27,791 bases of DNA from Bondarzewia mesenterica. Taxonomy: Eukaryota > Basidiomycota > Agaricomycetes > Russulales > Bondarzewiaceae. Below, in pieces: positions 9,087 to 18,370 of the stretch. Under the pieces are notes generated by a model. That model was not told the origin of the DNA. It was given only the letters and a program-made list of their open reading frames with translations, and did not search any database. The translations under genes were made by a program, and so were the position numbers. The stretch is taken from the NCBI GenBank assembly GCA_004802705.1, contig SGPL01000439.1:1-27791 (forward strand), given 5' to 3'. Within the stretch, counting starts at the first letter, position 1; every line of letters starts with the position of its first letter.

Positions 9087-11447
9087 CATCCTCCGCGAAT
9101 TGTGATTGGGCACAATACAGAGTGGAACCCATTACTCTTGTGCCGGAGGAGGGCTTGATTGCTCTCGCTTTCCTTTTGCCTGGCATGATTGACAAATGGA
9201 AGCATTGCTTACGAGAAATAGCAATGGATTCTGCTTGTGAGTGCAAGGCCGCATGCCGAAAGACCCGCTGTTTATCACTTTTATTTTAGGGAACACAAAT
9301 GGGTCACGTTACGAGGTGTACGTGTTGCTCGGAGAAGTACAGGGCTTTGGTCTTCCTCTTGGATATCTTCTTATTCAATCCAATGCCGCTACACATGGTG
9401 CGAAGGAAAATTTGCTTCGACAGTTACTCCGGCATGTGCGCAAAAAGAAAATCAAGCCATCGTTCACCCTGTCCGATAAAGATTTTGCTGAAATCAATGC
9501 ATTTCGTCATGTCTTTCCCGAAGCGAAGCATCAGCTCTGCTTCTGGCATGTCATACGAGCTGTCAAGAAGCGGCTGTCCATCTTGCGACGAGCACCAGCA
9601 TATTACGATGCCAAGGCTGCTCAAGCCGAATTTCATTGGGTTTCTCAAGACTTCCTTCCAGTAGGGCAGAGTGGAGATAAATTGGTATGCTCGTTTTATT
9701 TGCATTTTGTACGATGTATATCAATCTCTAATTTGACTTCAATCGTGGCCAGCAACCTCTTCCAAGAACCATTCCCGTCATCAAATTACGCCTTAATGGG
9801 GTTCTTCAGGCCACTCAACCTCCGCTGATGCCGCGACTCTTCATTCGCATCCCACCCGCTTCTAAACAAACACCGCAGGTTGACGAAGAAGTCCCTACGG
9901 AGGATGAGACATTAGGCGATTGGAAGAATGACGAGACTGGTGAGCTGCTCAAAAAGGTCTCGAGGTTTGCGGATGATGAGACGGACGAGGAAGATGCGCC
10001 TGATTGGTTTTTTGAAGAGGGCGAAACTAGGTCTGGAGATCCTGACTATGTGTTTTGTCCTGCCCCGCATCGGAAGCAGTTGCTTCACCTCTTCACTAGG
10101 CACTTCTGTCAACATCCCATATTCCATGAGCCTGACAAGAAACCTCATTCCACCACAACCTATGCGATACGCCAGAAACAAATTCGCGAGGCCGCCGTTT
10201 ACGAGATGTATCAATTCTGTCACCAACGGCAGCTTAACGATGTATGGGCCTATTTTTGGAACAATTGGTATTCTGGGAAGCGCTGGCCACTTTGGGCCCG
10301 CTCGACTTCTCCTCATCTCTCGCGCCTTCGTACAACAATGACAGTCGAAAACTTCTGGAAACAACTCAAACACGAATTTCTTCACCATCTTCTTCGCCCA
10401 CGCCTAGACCAGCTCATCTGGATACTCGTTGCTCAAGTCACGCCCACTTACATGTATCGCGCTGAAATCCTCGATACTGGATATCGTGCCGGGCGTTCAA
10501 GACCACTCACAGCATTTCAAACCTACTTCAAGTGGTCGTGGATTTGGCTGCAGAGTGTCAAGTGCAGTGGGAAGAAATACATGACAAGCATCGAGACGTG
10601 GACTTGTAACTGCGGTGCGCAAAAATATAACACTCACCACCTGTGTAAACACCTCGTTCAGGCCGTCGGGCCACTCCCCATGACATTTTGGGGCCAAGTT
10701 ATTCGCCGTCGCGCTGTGCCGCTGTATCGACACCCCGACTTACGAGCACTCAATGCCGCGCAGGCTTCCACCACTGCCGCTGTCCGTTATGACCTCCCAA
10801 CTCATAATGGCAACATTTCTGATAGAGATGACCAAGGCGCTTCCACAGCCATCGCGACTCATCCATCAGCACTGGGTATTATCGAGTCAGAAGGGACTGA
10901 AACTCAGGCCGCTACCTTCAAACCCATACTACGACTGCGCACACTGCCTCTGCACCATAACACTGACACACTGCACACACCGCTGCGCACGCCGCTTTGA
11001 CTCGCAAGCACCAATGGTCCGCATACACCATCACGCCGCAAAGCACCATGGACACCGTTGGGTGACGACAGCAGCGGTGATGAAGAGGTACGCATGACTC
11101 ACAAAAACCTTACATTTCTACAGTATTTTACTTATGTTGTTCTTGTTTAGATGTCTCGCAAGGTACGAGTACTCGAACGCACCACCCGTGACCTCATAGA
11201 GGCTGGCGAGATCATCCTCGACCAACTACCCCACCGAAATAACATCTGGATCAATAGCATGCACCAGCAGAACATCGGTGCTGTGGCTGGTCATCTTGTG
11301 CACGATGTTCGATGGGTAGAAGCGACCGGTCATGTGCGCGAGAACACTTGGCCGCAGACTGGAGATTTGGAGGCACTTCGTCGGTCGAGAAATACCATGG
11401 GTTATCAGGTGTGGCGGAGAGATTGGCAGGTTCAGTCGTCGCCTTAA
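9087..11447 (+). pseudogene. Element A transposase, catalytic core, SWIM finger and tail (rest of exon 3 to exon 6)
   Basis: The frame continues from 1430 in register. The MULE core begins with MDSAW (first Asp 9227-9229, split by intron 9237-9289), then GEVQGFGLPLGYLLI, LSDKDFAEI (second acid) and LCFWHVIRAVKKR. Introns at 9685-9752 and 11088-11150 fit the frame. An acidic insert (ADDETDEEDAPDWFFEEG) precedes the third acid, Glu in TVENFWKQL (10347-10349). A SWIM finger (CNCG...LCKH, ~10603-10655) follows. A TGA at 10998-11000 interrupts the frame, which is otherwise open through RRKAPWTPLGDDSSGDEE and the last exon (11151-11447, QLPHRNN and NTMGYQ). All exons, plus one base for the frameshift near 1005, give 999 codons including stop. 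That is a complete family-length protein before decay. Confidence 0.86.
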
Positions 11448-11599
11448 AACCCATACAGTGTCAAATTATACTTCTCCATTAGTAGTAAAATGTGCTTAAT
11501 AAGTTTCACTCAACAACAGACTCGAAATACTCGGCTATCTACTAAGTATAACAACTGGATGTACAGCACACCATCAACATAGTATAATTGATTATCGTG

Positions 11600-11703
11600 G
11601 CTTCAGCACTTGCGAGAGACGCTAAGTCGTTCAGGAACGGGCGCGGCCTCGAACGCTTACGTCACAGGCACTTTCGACAAAAACTTGTTGGGTGAATAGC
11701 TTT
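11600..11703 (-). repeat. Right terminal inverted repeat of element A
   Basis: Inverted partner of 241-343. The inner edge is at GCTTCAGCAC (11600) and the outer edge at AATAGCTTT (11703). The matched arms are almost identical, implying that they are young or have been homogenised. Confidence 0.92.
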
Positions 11704-12944
11704 CAGTGGATCTGCACTTTCCTTACGCGTTGTACTGATCACAAACTCATAGCGAATTCCATCAGCCTTTCCATCAGCAACTGCTAATGGAATGATCAAT
11801 CAAGATGGTTAAGTTGCTGTCCACCCACTGAACACGCTGCATACAAAAAAAGGTATATCTAATTCGACTTCCATGCATCCGACAATATGAGTAATGGGCT
11901 TTGGTGCAGTCTTATACAACACTCACGGACATTCACGACTCCGTTTCGTCAAGCCATGAGGAACATATCCGCTGTCAAAGCAAGCCATTAAGCTAGTAAC
12001 TTAGTGCTGAGGTATGTAAATGTTGGACTTAGGCAAATATCCTTTCGCCTGCTTACTATTTACTTACTTGTCAGTCTCGGAGATTGCCGTGGTACTATAC
12101 AGTTCATCAGCCACATACCGACTTAGATATACTGACACGTTACGCTCGGGTTTACCTCAGTGATCTGTTCCATCACTGAGGTAAGCCCCACGCTTCTTAT
12201 TTTGATGTTCTCCACACTTACGCTTCGTACATAGTTCTCCGTGCTTCTAGGTACTTATATTGAATATAGTGATCTGTTCCATCACTGAGTTCTCCGTGCT
12301 TCTAGCCCTTAATTCAACAGTAAATTCACCCAGTTGTCCGAGTTGTGACCTTAAAGCGTAGCTTGTACACAGCCATACATAGATGCAAAAGTCAGTGTTT
12401 GCTCACGCGAGCTCACATGCTAGCAGAATCGAGGCAGCTGAATCATACTGCGCAAATGGCTTACATTGTTGTATGGATTGTTTTGCGTGGCTCGCTGGGA
12501 GTCGGAATTAAATTTTGACTNAGTGAATTAGTGAAAGGTGCCCCNTGCTTCTTCTGTCCCCGCCTTTTTTCAGCACCTATCTTCGAATTCGTAATCATGA
12601 TTGTGATTGACGTNGCCACCCTGTGTCNTTGATTTGATCTTGTACNGGATGTTGAAAGTGGAGAAAAAGACCAAAACAAANAAAAGGAAGTACAAACACG
12701 CNCTGATTCATNCATCATGCTTTCTTGATGCTTTCGGAAGAGAACGGCCGCAGAAAAATCAGTAGCTTCCGATAGATGAGCAATGAGGTTATTGGAAGTC
12801 GAATCAACCAAAACTGTAGACATATCTTGCACTATTGCACTTTGAAAGTGAATACTTGCCTGCATTGACTGATAGCAAGTACAGTAGGCTGTTGTCGTCA
12901 CTTGGACAACTCTGTCCATTGACACAATTGTAGTGACTTGTACT
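11704..12944. other. Gene-free spacer with a hairpin, a duplicated motif and ambiguous bases
   Basis: I find no supportable gene in this ~1.2 kb. It contains the hairpin at 12148-12188, a second copy of its core at 12268-12289, and the duplicated segment GTTCTCCGTGCTTCTAG near 12234 and 12289. A 154-codon open frame on - (12461-12925) contains several ambiguous bases and no recognisable motif. No tRNA-like or rRNA-like structure was noticed. Confidence 0.5.
12148..12188. repeat. Strong hairpin (17-bp stem, 7-base loop)
   Basis: GGGTTTACCTCAGTGAT at 12148-12164 pairs with ATCACTGAGGTAAGCCC at 12172-12188 across the loop CTGTTCC. All 17 positions pair in RNA if one G.U pair is allowed. The inner part AGTGATCTGTTCCATCACTGAG recurs at 12268-12289. 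Confidence 0.85.
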
Positions 12945-13130
12945 CATCAGTAAAACTACACATTTACTGTGGCTACTGTAGTCACTGTGACGCACTGTGA
13001 GATGGCCCTGAACTGTCATGCCCAAATAAGGCAACTTCAGTCAGTTCCACTGTTGGCAATCTCATCAACTGTGGGCCAGTTCGCTCACAGTGGCCCCCAG
13101 TGTCAGCAGTGCCGCAGTCCAGCATTTGCT
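12945..13130 (+). repeat. CACTG/CAGTG-rich island, left copy
   Basis: This stretch is packed with ACTGT, CACTG and CAGTG words in both orientations. Bases 12945-12979 match the reverse complement of 25068-25102 at 30 of 35 positions without gaps. A further shared piece (CACAGTGGCCCC) appears deeper inside both islands. The type of element these belong to is not recognised. Confidence 0.7.
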
Positions 13131-13269
13131 CTTCTTTTTCACAGTTCAATAATAACAAATAAATATACAAGTAAATATTACTACATCTATGTTGTGCGGA
13201 ATGCTCGAAAAGGGTATTCATCATGGGCTTGCTATGTCGGTCATAGCACGAGAGGTAGGGGAGCGCATT

Positions 13270-15583
13270 GTGTTGGAATGGAGCAGCCTCTGCGCCATCC
13301 AGCCCGTCATCATCAACTTCCATCGAATCGTCACCCATCCTCGCCCCTCGCTTCCTCTGCTCCTCCTCGCGCTCTACATGGTCTTCCTCTGCCTACAATC
13401 TGCCAAGTCACCCTCGACCGACCACTGACCCCTACCCTGCAACTCCGTGAACACAGAGCCCTTTTCCACAGCCACTAGGCGCTCACCAGCCCAAAATGCG
13501 TGCAACCACCGCCTCTCCGGCATCAAGAGCTCATCGACGCGCTGCTCGTCATCCTCGTCATGGTCATCTTCAATCATCCCATCGACACGCCCCTCTTCCA
13601 CCTCATCCAAAACCTCTATCTCCGTCTTGTCTTCGCCTGACTTCCAATACCCAGGATCATACAGTCGCCGCCCTCCCCATGCCATACCCCGAATGCACCA
13701 ACCTTCAGGCAATCGCGTCTTGCTGCCCAAAGTCGGCTTGGTAGGGCCAACGTTCAAGATGCGTCGCGGCACCTGGGCAAGGAAACTCGCCAACAACTCC
13801 CAGGGCACCGAACACTCCAGAAGGGCGAGGGCCTTGGGTTGCTGCGATACTGTACCCAAGAAGCTGAGCAAGATGGTAATGTAAGGGTTGAGAACGTCGT
13901 GACGTTCAGGAGCCTTCAAGACGTGTGCAAGCATGCCAAATGCGAGCTGGGAAGCCATCTTGAACGCCGGAGAGGTTTCCGCGGGTACCGAGGCATTCGA
14001 GAGGGCAGGCGAAGTCTCACTGTCTACATCCATCTTGTCATCCCCGTTGGCCTGCTTCTTTGCGAGCGTCACCTTCACGCCACCGTTAACAACGGGTCGC
14101 TCCTGACCACCGACGATCCCAAGATGTTCAAGCAAAACNCCGTGGGAGCNTCCGTACTCGAGGAGCGATCCNATATTAACNACAGCCATCATAATCCACT
14201 CGCGTGCTTGNGGNTCTTCGATGGACAGGCGTTCCAGGAATCGGGCGAGCATGGGAGCGAAGCCATCAAGTTGGATCTTGGTAAACAGCATACCGTGGAG
14301 GAGAACAAATAAGTCGATGGCATGAGCGTCGGGCGCGGCTCGGCGCGCCTGCGCAGCGGACGACCAAACCATGAGAACAGATTCGCGCGATGTAGCGAAC
14401 GGATGAGTGGTTATCATACTAAAGCAGATAGATCAGAAGAATGCAATATGATACGAAAAAGATGTTCCTGACCTCTTTACAAAGTGATAGATTCCACGCA
14501 GCTCCTCACCCTCCACCTCACGACTCAAGAGACCCAGGTGGTGGCGAAGCCTCNCATTTCNTGGCATGCCGTCTATGCCTGCNGCATACCAATTTCTCGC
14601 AATACTCCGCCACNGCTCTTTCTCCGGCTCGAGATCAGACAAACGAGCAGCTGCGATTCCGACACTCGCACTCGGCTCGTCAATTGGNGNGGACGGTCGG
14701 TTGCTAATGGAGCTTACAGCAGCCGAGATGTTCGCATCCATCGTGCNAGGCGAGAGCTCGGAAACACCACTCATGGCTGCGACAGTGAGAGAAGACGAGG
14801 GCAATGAAGTGGCGGTGACCATGGCTGACACGGCCATATGATAGCGTGCCAGATCACCCAGAGCTTCCTGCCAGTTGGACTTGAAGGTGGAGAGTGCGGG
14901 CTCCTCGAACAGGCCGCTGCAAAAGGTGTACGCATAGTAAATAAAATCTTGTAGATGCTCCATCGCAATCTTGGAAGATAACGACGAGCGACGGAGGTTC
15001 TCAAGCAGACGGTGGAAGGCGTGGGACCAAAGGCGGATGANGATGCGGTATTTTTNGGGTATACTCCGCAGCGAAGCAGGAACGCTGGGAGCTAGTGAGA
15101 TCTCGAGGAGATTGTGCATCATCTCCGCTAGCCTATAAAAAAAAATGAGTGACAGAAAACAGAGAGATAACTCNGAGGACTTACATTTTGTGATCCTCGG
15201 TCACCTTCTTCCAGCAAGCNNTTTCTGCCTCCTCACTGCTCATGTCGAAACTTGTCNGCAGGACAACACGTCCCTCATCCACGTTCTCATCAGAGTCATC
15301 GCTCAGAATCTTCGTCTCCAAAGTTGAGATATCACGATACAACTTCTTGAGCTGCGCGGAGAATGTATTGGTTTTCGCTTCGTCGCGGGGTTTGCGATCG
15401 AACAATGATGAGGGAGCGGAAGAGTCCCTTGGAGGCAGCGAAGAGACCCTGGGTCAAGGAGACGACATCCTTCATCTGGTCGATGGACTTGATGCGGTCC
15501 TTTACGGCCTGAGTGTACTCAGAGCGAAATTCATCGAGGACGCTCTGTTGATGTGTCCCTCCNCCCATTCCTTGTACGGCATC
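13270..15583 (-). pseudogene. Est1/SMG6-like telomerase-associated / nonsense-mediated decay protein, lacking the C-terminal PIN domain
   Basis: Leftward the frame shows RDEAKTNTFSAQLKKLYRDI, the 14-3-3-like TPR region (LLEISLAPSVPASLRSIP, AMEHLQDFIYYAYTF, NWQEALGDLARYHMA) and the Est1-type binding domain (RLRHHLGLLSREVEGEELRG, then HPFATSRESVL). Introns at 15133-15184 and 14419-14472 splice in frame, and a further intron near 13388-13434 leads to an acidic segment (GDDSMEVDDDGLDG). Fungal proteins of this family, as I recall them, continue into a PIN ribonuclease domain. Here the sequence runs into repeat-like DNA below ~13270 and no PIN motif follows. A one-base frame change near 15400 and many ambiguous bases complicate the 5-prime end; coding assignment above 15420 is uncertain. 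Role in the family: binding decay factors or telomerase RNA. Confidence 0.75.
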
Positions 15584-15584
15584 C

Positions 15585-16532
15585 TGATGATCTACAGGTG
15601 TTCAATCTTGTCAATACACTGTCAACATCCTTCCATGCCATGCGAGATTTTACAACCCGGCCAGCTGTGTAGCACAACACAGATGTAAATGGCACAGGAC
15701 ACGCACCTTCGCGATGTAGGTGAAGAGGATCAAGTAGCCGACAGCGAAACTACCTTGAACTTCTCAGACNTTTCCGCGTCCACAGCGTTATCCGGTGATT
15801 CCAGTATACTGAAACCAAGTTCGCCNGGTGCATTGCTTACTCCACTGCCAGAAGATGTGGTGGACGAATAAACTTCTGTTATACCGTTGCCATCCACCGG
15901 TAAAGTATCCGCATGCGCGACGCCTNTCCCACCACCAAATGGAAAAACTCTGCGGGAAGGCATCNTCAGCCACGACNGAACAGGAACGTTCCAACTCGAT
16001 GATGAAGGCTGGCGTACAGGNGAGAGATAGCGCTCACTGGCTGACGTTAAAGGTGGGTATGCGTGGCCAGCTTGGGAGGGTGTTNGAGTGAGGCTTCCCA
16101 GGCTAAGTGCAGCTTGGTCGTGGATGGAGGAGTTGGTAGAAGAGGAGGTGGAGGGAAGAGGCGGCGACTCTGAAAGGGGCGAAGTGGTGATAGGTATGAA
16201 TGATGCACTATTTCTTTTCTGAACGTAAGTGAAATCTTCGTCATCGTCCAGATGATCGGAAGCACTCGTCGAGCGACCAATGGGTAACGAATCTTGGAAA
16301 GGTCGCAGTAGTGATGACAATCTGAACNTGCTGTTCGCTTTGGGCAACTGCTCAACGGCGCTAAGTGGGCGCTCCTCTCCAACGCGGGGCATGGTCGCTG
16401 AGCGAGGAACTGTGTCTTCGTGATGAGGTTGGGAGATGATGGGAGTTTGTTGATGACCTCCGACACAAGCTCAGCGGGGGGCAANGGGNGGGGGGGGGTA
16501 GACATTGCGCGACTGCATCCATCCCACATCAC
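15585..16532 (-). CDS. Ser-rich reading frame upstream of the Est1-like gene, function unknown
   Basis: From an ATG near 16504 (STPP...LPPAELVSEVINKLP) and a second ATG at 16392 (MPRVGEERPLSAVEQLP), the - strand encodes a long low-complexity, Ser/Pro-rich stretch (SFIPITTSPLSESPPLPSTS). It ends near a short hydrophobic segment (GYLILFTYIAK, ~15720-15760) that could be a membrane helix. A likely next exon (from 15583, DAVQGMG...HQQSVLDEFRSEY) lies directly against the Est1-like coding region. It may be a separate small gene with a membrane anchor, or the disordered N-terminus of the Est1-like protein. The frames change more than once and ambiguous bases are frequent, so exact exons cannot be given. 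Confidence 0.4.
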
Positions 16533-17380
16533 ATCAGCCAGTCAGATCCCTAGCATCCGGACATCACAAACGAAGACGACACGTATGCATACATGAGTTG
16601 AGACACGGCTGCGACCGTCTGCGGGCGAACGCGCGATGCTGGACGAAACAATTCCTTTAGCCCACTTCCAGTTTGAAACAGACAAATTGGCGTTCAGGTA
16701 AAAAGAATGAAATACGTACCGGACGTCTGGCGATAGTCGTTAAGTTGTCGTTGAGGAGGTTGCTCATGTTTGGGAGCTCCTCTCGAAGCATGCGAACCGC
16801 TGGCGTCAGAAATCGCCTCGGGCTCTACAGTGCNGCGCATAGGGATGGGATCTGTGGCCGGATTGAGCGGCTTGTTCTGCGGCTCNGCGTGGGGATGGGA
16901 GATGCGTGGTGGTCCTGATATCTTGAGCCGGCGAGAGAAATNGTCGGCGTCGTCCTCTGCGNAAGNGAAANGGGGAGTGTGGGATTAGCTAGCAGTTGAC
17001 TCGTAGGNAGCGGGTTCAAAGACGTNCTCAGGCTGCTTCAAGTACCTCGACTCCATGCTCTACTCTCGGAGGNGGTTTGGNATGAGAGGTGTGCTGTGGA
17101 TGAACTGCAAGCNTGGCCCCGCGCGACAAGTGTGTCGAACCGTGGGAGAGCAAATCAGCACCTGAGATACTCTCNCACGGCCTCGACGCGTCTTGAAGCT
17201 TGAAGCTAACTTGCTCTTTCGGACTACCTTCTCCCAATCTCTGGCCTGTCCACTACCACCACCACCCCATCTCCCACTAGTCCGTTCGCGCATCTGCTGT
17301 CTCGCCGATAGCANGTGCCCGGTGTTCNCCCAGTTGGGAATGCNAGCTCATTGACCAGCAAAGCACTCCAATGTTCACCC
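16533..17380. other. Low-quality stretch between divergent genes; possible upstream - strand exons
   Basis: About 850 bases with many ambiguous bases. On the - strand, open pieces such as RRFLTPAVRMLREELPNMSN (~16700-16830) and an alternative Gln/Ser-rich frame suggest upstream coding of the Ser-rich gene, but no frame is consistently supported. The right end holds the promoter and first untranslated exon of the Sec61-beta gene. Confidence 0.35.
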
Positions 17381-17813
17381 ACACCATGGTAAGTCTCCTC
17401 CCCTCTCCTCATCACCCCTGCCTTGCGCGGCATTGAAACAGTTTTCAGAATGTCTTCACAGTCTGACTCCGACTCCGAANGCCCCGCAGCACCCCGTGCC
17501 CCGAGTGCCAATGCCATCGCGAAGCCTCCAGGTGCATAAATTCGGTATGTGTGCCAGCATTGCCATTCCCACTCCATGACTCCAGCACGAGAGGCATACT
17601 GATGACTTTTGGGCTGTGCATAGTCATCGCGCTGGCAACTCACAAGTCTCGAAACCTAACTCGATGCATTCAGCAGGCGCAGGCGGCTCCTCATGTTGAA
17701 GCTCTACACCGATGACTCACCAGGCCTCAGAGTGTACGTGTCATCATTGACGCTACGCTCTCTCTCTGTTTATTTTCTAATTCTAACTTGCGTTTCTCCG
17801 CAGTTGTAATTAG
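17381..17813 (+). pseudogene. Sec61-beta (protein translocon subunit) gene, damaged and lacking its membrane anchor
   Basis: A 5-prime intron (17389-17448) is followed by ATG 17450 and the acidic/Ser start MSSQSDSDSE, then NAIAKPPGA. An in-frame TAA follows at 17537-17539. After intron 17545-17623 the frame gives SQVSKPNSMHSAGAGGSS, breaks by a frameshift near 17692, and continues as MLKLYTDDSPGLRV, the hallmark of fungal Sec61-beta just before its single transmembrane helix. The next intron (17734-17803) leads not to the expected DPVVV... helix but to Cys-Asn-stop at 17811-17813. Sec61-beta is a tail-anchored part of the ER protein-conducting channel; without the anchor it could not function. 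The intact gene presumably lies elsewhere in the genome. Confidence 0.82.
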
Positions 17814-18370
17814 TAAGTCGCCATTTGGCCTTTGAGACAGCAGATCAACGGGAGTTTCCTAACGATGACGCACTACGCGCTCCAGTTTCAGAAAACAGCA
17901 CGCGCAGTGCATCATCATGATGCAGTTGTTGTCGGAAACAAATTTACCAGGGCACGGTCACAAGTTGGTGTGCGACGTGCAGCGTTCAGCGTTCGGTGTG
18001 CAGCGTGCGGTGGGCAATTCACCCAGAAGAGTGATTTGGCAAGCCCAACGTGAATGTCATGCTGCGATGGGAGCAGAGACGGAGTACTTGTCGCAACTCT
18101 TCCGCCAGAACCAGGAAGAGGAAGCTACACCGGATGAGCAACGACTCTGCCACGGATCCGCCGTCTTCCGCCGTCTCGTATTCCTCCTTCGGTGGTTCCT
18201 TCTCTAGCTCTGGTACCTCGCCCGTTCATTTGAGCGAGGCGACTGCATTGTTGAATGGCGGTCTGCTGCCATCTGTTACTTTGTGGCTAGTATGGCTGCC
18301 GCTCAACTTTAGTCACAGTAGATATTGAGGATAGGCATGCTATCTCACCAGGCAAGCATAGCAAAATTAA
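17814..18370. other. Gene-free stretch between the Sec61-beta remnant and the Plavaka transposase
   Basis: About 550 bases. The + strand frames here (17832-18328) have no recognisable motif and look accidental. There is a short run of near-repeats (GTGCAGCGTTCAGCGTTCGG, then GTGTGCAGCGTGCGG) near 17971-18007. One end of the Plavaka element probably lies here, but I cannot place it. Confidence 0.45.

Larger units (their letters stand above)
241..11703 (+). mobile_element. Element A: MULE-like DNA transposon with ~103-bp terminal inverted repeats, interrupted by element B
   Basis: The sequence at 241-343 is repeated in inverted orientation at 11600-11703 with only two substitutions and one single-base indel. 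Between them lies one transposase gene on the + strand (509-1430 continued at 9087-11447) with a MULE catalytic core and a C-terminal SWIM zinc finger. Without the nested element B and one duplication copy the unit would be about 3.8 kb. Mutator-like elements usually create 8-11 bp target duplications. I see none directly outside these repeats (compare 232-240 with 11704-11712), so the true ends may lie elsewhere, or the flanks have been rearranged or have decayed. Confidence 0.8.

Noticed and set aside
241..11703. LTR retrotransposon interpretation of the 103-bp repeats
   Set aside because: The repeats are inverted, not direct, and the enclosed gene has MULE/SWIM motifs with no reverse transcriptase or integrase.
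12461..12925. 154-codon open frame on the - strand
   Set aside because: It contains several ambiguous bases, no known motif and no splice-supported partner exons; it lies in repeat-like spacer.
13447..14312. Long + strand open frames opposite the Est1-like gene
   Set aside because: They are antisense shadows of a coding region with recognisable Est1 motifs on the - strand.
17224..17643. 139-codon - strand open frame over the Sec61-beta gene
   Set aside because: It is antisense to the recognisable Sec61-beta exons and intron and has no motif of its own.
17832..18328. Overlapping + strand open frames between the Sec61-beta remnant and the Plavaka gene
   Set aside because: No motif, no consistent splice pattern and low-complexity composition.
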